This document shows, piece after piece, positions 26,736-34,628 of a stretch of 64,000 nt of DNA (position 1 is its first letter; each line of letters starts with the position of its first letter). Made by a program: the position numbers and the translations under genes. The notes under the pieces were generated by a model. That model saw only the letters and a program-made list of their open reading frames with translations. It did not search any database and was not told the DNA's origin. This stretch comes from Ga0077523 sp038324085 (GTDB taxonomy: Bacteria; Pseudomonadota; Gammaproteobacteria; Burkholderiales; Ga0077523): contig JBBQHP010000003.1 in NCBI GenBank assembly GCA_038324085.1, positions 62,001-126,000 of the forward strand, given 5' to 3'.

Positions 26736-28409
26736 ATGAACGCGAAGACTCCGTCCGAACTGCTGACGCCCGCGCCCGGCGCAGAAATCGTCTACGACGG
26801 CGCCGGCGCCGCGCCGATGACGAACGACGGCGACCGCGCATCATCCGAAAGAAGGACCATTCCCATCGCGGTCGCGGGTGCGGCCGCGAACCCACCCACT
26901 GTCGCCGCCGAGGCGTCCCTGGTGGACTCCGGTGATGGTACCGGCTGCCATTCCGGCAAGGAGCAGATGCTGGCTGCGGCATCGGTGTCTGCCAACAGCG
27001 CGACATTGCAGCGCTATGCGGCCGACTATCCGCTGGGCCCCCATGACCAGCCCCAGAGCATGTGCCCGGCGTTCGGCAGCCTCAGAGTGGGCCTGCGCAT
27101 GCGGCGCACGGCCACCGTGCTGTCGGGCTCGGCCTGTTGCGTATACGGACTTACCTTCACGTCGCATTTCTATGGCGCCAAGCGCAGCGTCGGCTACGTG
27201 CCGTTCAATTCCGAGACGCTGGTCACCGGCAAGCTGTTCGAGGATATCCGGGAAGCCGTGTTCAAGCTGGCCGACCCGGCGCTCTACGACGTCGTGGTGG
27301 TGACGAACCTGTGCGTCCCGACGGCCTCCGGCGTGCCGTTGCGCCTGTTGCCGAAGGAGATCAACGGCGTGCGCATCATCGGCATCGACGTGCCCGGCTT
27401 CGGCGTGCCGACCCACGCCGAAGCCAAGGACGTCCTTGCCGGCGCGATGCTGCACTACGCGCGGACCGAGGCCGAACAAGGTCCCGTTGCGGCGCCGCGC
27501 AACGGCGTCAGCGACCGGCCCACAGTGACCTTCCTGGGTGAGATGTTTCCCGCCGATCCGGTCGGCATCGGCATGATGCTCGAGCCCCTCGGGCTCGCAG
27601 CCGGCCCGGTCGTGCCGACGCGCGAATGGCGCGAGCTTTATGCGGCACTCGATTGCGCCGCCGTGGCCGCCATCCATCCTTTCTACACCGCATCGATGCG
27701 CGAATTCGAAGCCGCGGGCAGATCCATCGTCGGATCGGCTCCCGTGGGCTACGACGGCACTGCGGCATGGCTCGATGCGATCGGCGCTGCATGCGGTGTC
27801 GCGCGCGACAAGGTGGACGCCGCCAAGAACAAGGTCCTCCCGGCGATCCGTGGCGCGCTGGAGCGAATGCCGATCAAGGGCAGGGTGACGCTGTCGGGAT
27901 ACGAAGGCTCCGAATTGCTGGTGGCGCGGCTGCTCATCGACAGCGGGGCAGACGTGCGCTACGTGGGCACGGCTTGCCCGCGCACACGCTGGTCCGACCC
28001 GGATCGCGAATGGCTGGAAGCGAAGGGCGTGCGCGTCCAGTACCGCGCCTCGCTCGAGCAGGATCTCGCGGCCATGGCGGAGTTCGAACCTGATCTCGCG
28101 ATCGGCACCACGCCCGTGGTCCAGGCGGCCAAGGAGCGCGCGATTCCAGGTCTGTATTTCACCAACCTCATCTCGGCTCGCCCGTTGATGGGTGTCGCCG
28201 GTGCCGGCTCTCTCGCCCAGGTGATCGGCGGCGCACTTGCGAACAAGGCCCGCTTCGACACGATGCAGGAATTCTTCACCGGCGTCGGCGAAGGGTTCTC
28301 CGCCGGCATCTGGGAAGATGTGCCGAAGGATCGGCCGGAGTTCCGCGCCGCGTATCGCAAGCAACTCGACAAGCTTGCCCGGAAAAGCAAGACGGAGGAG
28401 CCCGTCTGA
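26736..28409 (+). CDS. bchY: Chlorophyllide a reductase subunit Y
   Basis: The 557-residue NifD-like subunit has conserved cysteines in GCHSGKEQ, QSMCPAFGSL and SGSACCVYGL. It forms with BchZ the catalytic tetramer that reduces the C7-C8 bond of chlorophyllide a. About 70 low-complexity residues rich in A, P and T precede the conserved region, making it longer than many homologues. Confidence 0.95.
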   Translation: MNAKTPSELLTPAPGAEIVYDGAGAAPMTNDGDRASSERRTIPIAVAGAAANPPTVAAEASLVDSGDGTGCHSGKEQMLAAASVSANSATLQRYAADYPLGPHDQPQSMCPAFGSLRVGLRMRRTATVLSGSACCVYGLTFTSHFYGAKRSVGYVPFNSETLVTGKLFEDIREAVFKLADPALYDVVVVTNLCVPTASGVPLRLLPKEINGVRIIGIDVPGFGVPTHAEAKDVLAGAMLHYARTEAEQGPVAAPRNGVSDRPTVTFLGEMFPADPVGIGMMLEPLGLAAGPVVPTREWRELYAALDCAAVAAIHPFYTASMREFEAAGRSIVGSAPVGYDGTAAWLDAIGAACGVARDKVDAAKNKVLPAIRGALERMPIKGRVTLSGYEGSELLVARLLIDSGADVRYVGTACPRTRWSDPDREWLEAKGVRVQYRASLEQDLAAMAEFEPDLAIGTTPVVQAAKERAIPGLYFTNLISARPLMGVAGAGSLAQVIGGALANKARFDTMQEFFTGVGEGFSAGIWEDVPKDRPEFRAAYRKQLDKLARKSKTEEPV

Positions 28410-28533
28410 TGGCCGGTCAGTCCCTCATGCACGGAAACGGTGGCGCGCAGCCGACGTTCGCCACGTTCCGATTCCCGCTTACGACGAACGCGCGCGCTCG
28501 GCGCGCCGAGGCCACCGATCTGGGGAGCGCGAC

Positions 28534-29988
28534 GTGCTAGTCAACGATCACGATCGCGCGGGCGGATACTGGGGCGCGGTCTACGTTTTCACCGCGCTGA
28601 AGGGGTTGCAGGTCATCATCGACGGTCCCGTCGGTTGCGAGAACCTCCCGGTGACGTCGGTGCTGCACTACACCGATGCGCTGCCGCCGCACGAGTTGCC
28701 GATCGTGGTCACGGGCCTGGGCGAAGAAGAACTCGGACAGCACGGCACCGAAGGCGCGATGAAGCGCGCGCACAAGGTGCTCGATCCGGACCAGCCCGCG
28801 GTGGTGGTGACGGGGTCCATCGCCGAGATGATCGGCGGCGGCGTGACGCCCGAGGGCACCAACATCAAACGCTTCCTGCCCCGCACCATCGACGAGGACC
28901 AGTGGCAAAGCGCCAATCGCGCGCTCTTCTGGCTCTGGAGCGAGTACGGCCTGAAGAAGATCCCGGCGCACAAAGCGCGCGCGCCGCAAGAGAAGCCGAG
29001 AGTGAACATCGTCGGGCCGAGCTACGGCTACTTCAACATGCCATCCGACCTCGCGGAGATGCGCCGCCTGGTCGAAGGCATCGGCGCCGAAGTGAACATG
29101 GTATTCCCGCTCGGCAGCCACATCGCGGATGTGGCGAAGCTCGCGAACGCCGACGTCAACGTCTGCATGTACCGCGAATTCGGCAGGATGCTGTGCGAGG
29201 CGCTGGAGCGTCCCTACCTCCAGGCGCCGATCGGCCTGCACAGCACGACGAAGTTCCTGCGCACGCTGGGTGATCTGCTCGGCCTCGATCCCGAGCCGTT
29301 CATCGAGCGCGAAAAGCACACGACCATCAAGCCGCTGTGGGATCTGTGGCGCTCGGTGACGCAGGATTTCTTCGGCACGGCGAGCTTCGCCATCGTCGCC
29401 AACGAAACCTATGCCCGAGGCATTCGTCATTTCCTCGAAACCGAGATGGGCCTGCCGTGCGCCTTTTCGTTTGCGCGCCGCCCCGGCGTCAAGCCCGACA
29501 ACGATGCGGTGCGCCAGGCGCTGAAGGACAAGCCGCCGCTGGTCCTGTTCGGCAGCTACAACGAGCGGATGTACTCGGCGGAACTGGGCGGGCGTTCGAT
29601 GTACATCCCGGCATCCTTTCCCGGCGCCATCATCCGGCGGCACACCGGTACGCCGTTCATGGGTTACGGCGGTGCCACCTACCTCGTGCAGGAAGTGTGC
29701 AACGCGCTGTTCGATGCGCTGTTCAACATCCTTCCGCTCGGCACCGATCTCGATCGGGTGGACGCGACGCCGGCCCGGCTCGCGCCCGCGGGCGAACTGC
29801 CGTGGGACGCGGAAGCGCACCAATTGCTGGCGCGGCTGGTCGAGACCCAGCCGGTTCTGGTGCAGATCTCCGCTGCCAAGAGAATTCGCGACCTCGCCGA
29901 GCGCGATGCCCGCAGCGCGGGAGAAATGCGCGTCACACAGGAACGGGTCGCGCGTTCCCGCACCGCGATCGAAGGAGCCATGGCATGA
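28534..29988 (+). CDS. bchZ: Chlorophyllide a reductase subunit Z
   Basis: GTG 28534 gives 484 residues beginning MLVNDHDRAGGYWGAVYVFT, the usual BchZ start, with VGCENLPVTSVLHYTDALPP and VTGSIAEMIGGGVTPEGTN. It pairs with BchY. The 124 bases between the bchY stop and this GTG are unusually long for the operon and hold a 43-codon frame (28409-28540). That frame and the in-frame upstream sequence may be the remains of a frameshifted N-terminal extension. Confidence 0.93.
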   Translation: MLVNDHDRAGGYWGAVYVFTALKGLQVIIDGPVGCENLPVTSVLHYTDALPPHELPIVVTGLGEEELGQHGTEGAMKRAHKVLDPDQPAVVVTGSIAEMIGGGVTPEGTNIKRFLPRTIDEDQWQSANRALFWLWSEYGLKKIPAHKARAPQEKPRVNIVGPSYGYFNMPSDLAEMRRLVEGIGAEVNMVFPLGSHIADVAKLANADVNVCMYREFGRMLCEALERPYLQAPIGLHSTTKFLRTLGDLLGLDPEPFIEREKHTTIKPLWDLWRSVTQDFFGTASFAIVANETYARGIRHFLETEMGLPCAFSFARRPGVKPDNDAVRQALKDKPPLVLFGSYNERMYSAELGGRSMYIPASFPGAIIRRHTGTPFMGYGGATYLVQEVCNALFDALFNILPLGTDLDRVDATPARLAPAGELPWDAEAHQLLARLVETQPVLVQISAAKRIRDLAERDARSAGEMRVTQERVARSRTAIEGAMA

Positions 29989-30137
29989 ACACTACGCCGC
30001 GCTCCGCAGTGAACGAATTCAAGGTTTCGCCCGGTCGTGTCGGGCGGAAAGTGCGTCGTGACGCCTGTCTGCGTCACGGCGGTTCCCGCCGCGGGCAGTT
30101 TCTGCGGCAACGGCCGGAAGGCCTATCTGGAGGCTAG
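29985..30137 (+). CDS. Hypothetical 50-residue protein between bchZ and pufB
   Basis: ATG 29985 overlaps the bchZ stop as ATGA and opens a 50-residue basic frame (about 14 R/K/H) ending at 30137, 4 bases before the pufB ATG. It occupies the place of pufQ in Rhodobacter but has no membrane helix and no resemblance I recognise. Two hairpins lie within it, so the segment may instead act at the RNA level. Confidence 0.3.
   Translation: MNTTPRSAVNEFKVSPGRVGRKVRRDACLRHGGSRRGQFLRQRPEGLSGG
30028..30078 (+). repeat. Two tandem hairpins upstream of pufB
   Basis: CGCCCG / CGGGCG (30028-30033 and 30041-30046) and the perfect 8-base dyad CGTGACGC / GCGTCACG (30057-30064 and 30071-30078) form two consecutive stem-loops 64 bases before the pufB start. 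Stem-loops at such positions can mark mRNA processing or protect the 5' end of the puf segment. They could also be a protein-binding dyad. Confidence 0.45.
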
Positions 30138-30141
30138 TTAT

Positions 30142-30294
30142 ATGGCTGACATGCAAAGAAGCGGCTCGCTGTCGGGGCTGACGGAGGACGAAGCCAAGCA
30201 GTTTCACGGCATCTTCGTGACCAGCTTCATCGTGTTCACGGTGATCGCAATCGTCGCGCACATCCTGGCGTGGAGCTGGCGCCCCTGGTTGTAA
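30142..30294 (+). CDS. pufB: LH1 light-harvesting beta polypeptide
   Basis: The 50-residue protein has the beta-chain layout: polar N-terminus GLTEDEAKQFHGIF, one membrane helix and the C-terminal LAWSWRPWL. The bacteriochlorophyll-ligating histidine is in AIVAHILAW, and the upstream conserved histidine is in KQFHG. It pairs with PufA to form the LH1 ring around the reaction centre. CTGGAGG lies 9 bases upstream. Confidence 0.97.
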   Translation: MADMQRSGSLSGLTEDEAKQFHGIFVTSFIVFTVIAIVAHILAWSWRPWL

Positions 30295-30323
30295 CCGGGC
30301 GCTGCCTCGAGGAGGGCTCGCAA

Positions 30324-30548
30324 ATGTCTGACGGACGAAACCAATCGCTACCGGCGCTCGCGCAGAACGGGTCGAACGGGTTCGGCGTCATCTTCTTGTC
30401 GAGCTTCATCGTCTTTCTGCTGGTGGCGCTGTTCGCGCAGACATTCGCGCTGCAGTGGCGGACCTGGTTTCCCGGGGCCGAGGGGGAAAGGTCGATGATC
30501 GGAGGCGTGAAGACGGCGGTCTACACCTTTATGTCGCATCTGTCATAG
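30324..30548 (+). CDS. LH1 beta-like polypeptide lacking the chlorophyll-binding histidine
   Basis: This 74-residue protein aligns without gaps to PufB across the membrane helix (FGVIFLSSFIVFLLVALF against FHGIFVTSFIVFTVIAIV). The bacteriochlorophyll-ligating His is Gln (FAQTFAL versus VAHILAW), and the upstream conserved His is Gly. QWRTWFPG replaces SWRPWL, followed by about 24 extra residues (ERSMIGGVKTAVYTFMSHLS). GGAGGG lies 7 bases before the ATG. It sits 29 bases after pufB and 12 before pufA. It is likely a duplicated beta chain that no longer ligates pigment in the standard way; a structural or ring-gap role like PufX or protein-U is inference. Confidence 0.8.
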   Translation: MSDGRNQSLPALAQNGSNGFGVIFLSSFIVFLLVALFAQTFALQWRTWFPGAEGERSMIGGVKTAVYTFMSHLS

Positions 30549-30560
30549 GAGACGAGAAAC

Positions 30561-30743
30561 ATGTGGAGAATCTGGCTTCTGTTCGATCCGCGCAGGTCGT
30601 TGGTTGCGCTGTTCACGTTCCTGTTCGTGCTGGCGTTGCTGATCCATTTCATTCTGTTGAGCAGCGACAAGTACAACTGGATCGAGGGTTCGAAGGCGCA
30701 CGGCGGCGGAACACCGCCCGCGGTGCCGGCGGCCCAGAAATAG
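30561..30743 (+). CDS. pufA: LH1 light-harvesting alpha polypeptide
   Basis: The 60-residue protein has the alpha-chain start MWRIWLLFDPRRSLVALF, one membrane helix with the ligating histidine in ALLIHFILLS, and KYNWIEG after it. Its C-terminus is extended and rich in P, G and A. It forms the inner LH1 ring with PufB. GGAGACGAG lies just upstream. Confidence 0.97.
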   Translation: MWRIWLLFDPRRSLVALFTFLFVLALLIHFILLSSDKYNWIEGSKAHGGGTPPAVPAAQK

Positions 30744-30760
30744 CCTGTTCGCGCTCGCAA

Positions 30761-30808
30761 AGGGTGGCGGACGGACGGGAGTCGATACTCTCACGCGTCC
30801 GCTGCCCT
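30761..30808 (+). repeat. Long intercistronic stem-loop between pufA and pufL
   Basis: AGGGTGGCGGACG (30761-30773) pairs with CGTCCGCTGCCCT (30796-30808) over 13 pairs including two G-U wobbles. An inner stem GGGAGT/ACTCTC closes on the loop CGAT. In other purple bacteria a stem-loop here stabilises the pufBA portion of the mRNA, giving excess LH1 over reaction centre; the same role is inferred. Confidence 0.75.
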
Positions 30809-30860
30809 GAGTGCCTAGACGAGTCGGCCCGCCAAGGGGCGCCCGAAGGAGGAGGCAGCG

Positions 30861-31682
30861 ATGTCGATGCTCAGCTTTGAAAGGAAGTACCGCGTTCGAG
30901 GTGGAACGCTGCTCGGGGGAGACCTGTTCGATTTCTGGGTCGGGCCGTTCTACGTGGGCTTCTTCGGGGTCACCACGGCGTTCTTCGCATTGCTCGGCAC
31001 CGCGCTGATCGTATACGGCGCAGCGATCGGACCGACCTGGAATATCTGGCAGATCAGTATCGCCCCGCCGGACCTGAAATACGGACTCGCGTTCGCACCG
31101 TTGAAGGAGGGCGGGCTCTGGCAGCTCATCACCTTCTGCGCGGTCGGATCGTTCTGCTCATGGGCGCTGCGCGAGGCCGAGATCTGCCGCAAGCTCGGCA
31201 TCGGCTACCACGTGCCCGTCGCGTTCGGTTTCGCGATCCTCGCCTACGTGACGCTCGTCGTGTTCCGGCCCCTGCTCCTGGGCGCCTGGGGCCACGGTTT
31301 TCCCTACGGAATACTGAGCCACCTCGACTGGGTCTCGAATACCGGTTACCAGTACCTGCACTTTCATTACAACCCGGCGCACATGATCGCGGTGAGCTTC
31401 TTCTTCACCACGACTCTCGCGCTGTCGCTCCACGGCGCGTTGATCCTCTCGGCGACCAGTCCGGCGAAGGGCGAGCCGATGAAGACCCCGGAGCACGAGA
31501 ACACGTTCTTCCGGGACACGATCGGCTACTCCATCGGACCCCTCGGAATCCATCGACTCGGCCTGTTCCTCGCGCTGAGCGCGGTGTTCTGGAGCGCGGT
31601 CTGCATCATCATCAGCGGACCTTTCTGGACGCGCGGCTGGCCGGAGTGGTGGGGTTGGTGGCTCAACCTGCCGATCTGGTAA
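30861..31682 (+). CDS. pufL: Photosynthetic reaction centre L subunit
   Basis: The 273-residue protein has five membrane helices and the type II reaction centre signature NPAHMIAVSFFFTTTLALSL with the chlorophyll and iron-ligating histidines. The quinone-side histidine is in HENTFFRD. AAGGAGGAGG precedes the ATG. It binds half of the special pair and QB. Confidence 0.98.
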   Translation: MSMLSFERKYRVRGGTLLGGDLFDFWVGPFYVGFFGVTTAFFALLGTALIVYGAAIGPTWNIWQISIAPPDLKYGLAFAPLKEGGLWQLITFCAVGSFCSWALREAEICRKLGIGYHVPVAFGFAILAYVTLVVFRPLLLGAWGHGFPYGILSHLDWVSNTGYQYLHFHYNPAHMIAVSFFFTTTLALSLHGALILSATSPAKGEPMKTPEHENTFFRDTIGYSIGPLGIHRLGLFLALSAVFWSAVCIIISGPFWTRGWPEWWGWWLNLPIW

Positions 31683-31708
31683 CGAGAACCAAAAACTAGG
31701 GGACCACC

Positions 31709-32686
31709 ATGGCGGAATACCAGAACATTTTCACGCGCGTGCAGGTTCGTGGACCTGCCTATGCCGGCGTGCCGCTCGGCCGCGGCGCCTATCGCCGCGA
31801 CGGCAAGCCGTTCTTCGTGCACCTGCTCGGGCGGCTGGGCGATGCGCAGGTCGGACCGATCTATCTCGGCTGGACCGGCATCGCGTCGCTGATCTGCGGC
31901 TTCATCGCGTTCGAGATCGTCGGGCTCAACATGTTCGCTTCGGTCAACTGGGACCCGGTGCAGTTCGCGCGGCAGCTGTTCTGGCTCGGTCTGGAACCGC
32001 CGGCGCCCGAGTACGGGCTGCACATACCGCCGTTGCGACAGGGCGGATGGTGGCTCATGGCCGGGATGTTCATGACGGCGTCGGTCCTGCTGTGGTGGAC
32101 GCGCATGTATCGGCGGGCCAAGGCGCTCGGCATGGGCACGCACGTGGCCTGGGCGTTCGCGTCCGCCATCTGGCTCATGCTCGTGCTCGGCTTCATCCGC
32201 CCGCTGCTCATGGGCAGCTGGAGCGAGGCAGTGCCGTTCGGCATCTTCCCGCATCTCGACTGGACCGCGGCGTTCTCGATCCGCTATGGCAACCTGTTCT
32301 ACAACCCGTTCCACATGCTCTCCATCGCGTTCCTGTACGGGTCGGCGCTGCTGTTCGCGATGCACGGCGCGACGATCCTCGCGGTCAGCCGGTTCGGCGG
32401 TGATCGCGAACTCGAGCAGGTGGTCGATCGCGGCACAGCTTCCGAGCGGGCCGCATTGTTCTGGCGCTGGACCATGGGCTTCAACGCGACGATGGAATCG
32501 ATCCATCGCTGGGCGTGGTGGTTCGCGGTGCTGACGCCGCTGTGCGGCGGCATCGGCATCCTGCTGACCGGCACCGTGGTGGACAACTGGTACCTGTGGG
32601 CAGTCAAGCACCACGTGGCGCCGGCGTATCCGTCGGTCTTTCCCCCGGCCATCGATCCGGCCGCGCTGAGCGGGGTGGCCAAATGA
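31709..32686 (+). CDS. pufM: Photosynthetic reaction centre M subunit
   Basis: The 325-residue homologue of PufL has NPFHMLSIAFLYGSALLFAM, conserved WRWTMGFNATMESIHRWAWW near QA and the iron site, and a C-terminal cap typical of species with a bound PufC cytochrome. Its stop overlaps the pufC ATG at 32683 (ATGA). Confidence 0.98.
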   Translation: MAEYQNIFTRVQVRGPAYAGVPLGRGAYRRDGKPFFVHLLGRLGDAQVGPIYLGWTGIASLICGFIAFEIVGLNMFASVNWDPVQFARQLFWLGLEPPAPEYGLHIPPLRQGGWWLMAGMFMTASVLLWWTRMYRRAKALGMGTHVAWAFASAIWLMLVLGFIRPLLMGSWSEAVPFGIFPHLDWTAAFSIRYGNLFYNPFHMLSIAFLYGSALLFAMHGATILAVSRFGGDRELEQVVDRGTASERAALFWRWTMGFNATMESIHRWAWWFAVLTPLCGGIGILLTGTVVDNWYLWAVKHHVAPAYPSVFPPAIDPAALSGVAK

Positions 32687-34074
32687 ACGGTTCGGGGAGG
32701 TTCGTGATGCATACCAGCGCACGCCGACTCGGCGGGGTATTCGCCTTGGGGCTCGCCGCCCTGCTCGTCGGTTGCGAACGGCCGCCGACCGAGACCGTAC
32801 AGCGCGGCTACCGGGGCACGGGAATGGTCGAGGTCTACAACCCGCGCACGATCGACAAGCAGCAGGAGGCGAACAAGGTGCCGGAGCCCATCCCGGCGGC
32901 GGCGCCCGGCGGCCCCTCTGCGGCGTCGACGTTCAAGAACGTGAAGGTGCTGAACGACCTCTCGGCCGCCGAGTTCACGCGCGTCATGGTGGCGATCACG
33001 AGCTGGGTCTCGCCGAAGGAAGGCTGCGCGTACTGCCACCAGGGTGCGGATTTCGCCGACGACTCGCTCTACACGAAGGTGGTCGCACGACGCATGCTGG
33101 AGATGACGCGCCACATCAACGCAGACTGGAAAAATCACGTCGCCGAAACGGGTGTGACCTGCTATACGTGTCACCGCGGCCAACCGGTGCCGCAGAACGT
33201 CTGGTTCACCGATCCGGGACCGAGGATGGCCAAGGGTCTCGCGGGCGGACTGGGCGAGCAGAACCTGCCCGCCGCAGAGGCCGGACTCGCCGCCCTGCCG
33301 CACGATCCGCTGTCGCGCTTCCTCGTCAAGGACAATCCCATCCGCGTCGTATCCGGCCATGCCTTGCCCACCGAGGGCGGGAAGTCGATCCCGCAGACGG
33401 AGTGGACCTATGCGCTGATGATGTACATGTCCGAGTCGCTGGGGGTCAACTGCACGTATTGCCACAACAGCCGATCCTTCGCGCAATGGGAAACGAGCAG
33501 TCCACCGCGCACGACTGCGTGGTACGGCATCAGATTGGCGCGTGATCTCAACACGGCGTACCTGGAACCGTTGAGCTCGATCTTTCCGAAAGGGCGCCTC
33601 GGCCCGCTCGGCGATCCGCCCAAGGTCGGTTGCGGTACCTGCCATCAGGGCGTCTACAAGCCTTTGTACGGAGCGACGATGGCCAAGGATTATCCGGAAC
33701 TCGGACCGGGTCACGGCGCACCTGCCCCCGAACCGGAGAAGACCTCGGATGCGGCCGATGCCCCTGGCGTGCTCGGCAAGATCCTGTTCGAAACCGGCAG
33801 CCGGAACCTCGATGCGGACAACCTGAAGGTGATCGACGAGGTCGCTCGCCAGTTGCAGGGCGACGCGGCACTCAACATCGCGATCTCGGGCTACGCCGAT
33901 AAGAGCGGCAATGCGGACAAGAACCTGGAACTCGCCAAACAGCGCGCCTTCGCGGTTCGGGACGCGTTGAAGACCGCCGGCGTCCACGAGGACCGGATCG
34001 AGCTGAAGAAGCCCGCGTTCGTGATCGGCGCCGCGCAGGCTGATTCGCGTCGGGTGGACATCGTCACCCAATAG
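32683..34074 (+). CDS. pufC: Tetraheme reaction-centre cytochrome c fused to an OmpA-like domain
   Basis: From ATG 32683 the product has 463 residues; ATG 32707 (455 residues, GGGGAGG upstream) is an alternative. The N-terminus is a lipoprotein signal with lipobox LLVGC (Cys 31). Four heme motifs are CAYCH (115), CYTCH (160), CTYCH (257) and CGTCH (317), as in PufC, which re-reduces the special pair. After a proline-rich linker, residues about 362-463 form an OmpA C-terminal-type domain: ILFETGSRNLDADNLKVIDE, ISGYADKSGNADKN and LAKQRAFAVRDAL. These include the Asp and Arg that bind diaminopimelate in OmpA relatives. The reading frame is continuous, so the fusion is encoded, not an assembly of two frames. 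Confidence 0.93.
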   Translation: MNGSGRFVMHTSARRLGGVFALGLAALLVGCERPPTETVQRGYRGTGMVEVYNPRTIDKQQEANKVPEPIPAAAPGGPSAASTFKNVKVLNDLSAAEFTRVMVAITSWVSPKEGCAYCHQGADFADDSLYTKVVARRMLEMTRHINADWKNHVAETGVTCYTCHRGQPVPQNVWFTDPGPRMAKGLAGGLGEQNLPAAEAGLAALPHDPLSRFLVKDNPIRVVSGHALPTEGGKSIPQTEWTYALMMYMSESLGVNCTYCHNSRSFAQWETSSPPRTTAWYGIRLARDLNTAYLEPLSSIFPKGRLGPLGDPPKVGCGTCHQGVYKPLYGATMAKDYPELGPGHGAPAPEPEKTSDAADAPGVLGKILFETGSRNLDADNLKVIDEVARQLQGDAALNIAISGYADKSGNADKNLELAKQRAFAVRDALKTAGVHEDRIELKKPAFVIGAAQADSRRVDIVTQ

Positions 34075-34100
34075 CGCACTGATTCCACGCAAGTGTCCGC

Positions 34101-34130
34101 TGAAGGGCGGCCCGCCAGGGTCGCCCTTCA
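34101..34130. terminator. Hairpin after pufC
   Basis: TGAAGGGCG (34101-34109) pairs with CGCCCTTCA (34122-34130), with an inner GC-rich loop, 27 bases after the pufC stop. The following TTCATTCAT is only moderately T-rich. It probably ends the crtEF-bch-puf transcript. Confidence 0.6.
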
Positions 34131-34628
34131 TTCATCTGGGCGGGGGCGCGGGGGGTATCGACGAGCGGCCTCCGCATGTCGGCATGCAGGACAACCCGGC
34201 GGCTCGCGCGGGTCATCACCGGCAGGCGAAGGCCGGATCGACACGTCGCACTTCGGTGCCGCCGCGTGATGCGATGGCGCCAGGCCGGATCGAACCGCCG
34301 ACGTGGCAGCGAAGCGCGCCCCGACGCAGTTCGACCGGCCCGTTCCGGACGTCCGGTTCAGGCGTTCTCCCGGTTGGAACTGTGTCGCCGGCTGAGCGGG
34401 ATATCGGCCGGTACCCGCCACCATCGCCGATCCGATACGCCGATCCGTGCACCGCGGCGAATCGCGGTGCAGTGCCGGGTCTGCCGTACCGCCCGCGCCC
34501 CCGGTTCCCGGTGAATCAGATGAGTACGCAGGCGCCTGGCTAAGCCCCAGTTCGCTGTCGTCCCGGCGGGGCAGGATCCCGGGACTCGTTCTCTATTCGT
34601 TACCTATCGGCGACGGCCGGGGGCGACG
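34131..34628. other. Non-coding interval between the convergent puf and puh operons
   Basis: About 500 bases contain no frame with recognisable protein character. The only clear structure is a perfect 9-base-pair hairpin TGCACCGCG / CGCGGTGCA at 34448-34456 and 34463-34471, loop GCGAAT. It could be a terminator for puhE-direction or other transcripts, part of a small RNA, or the remnant of a lost gene. Confidence 0.4.

Noticed and set aside
34176..34543. Two overlapping plus-strand frames of 112 and 119 residues after pufC
   Set aside because: Arg/Pro-rich, no start context, no family; typical of random high-GC sequence.
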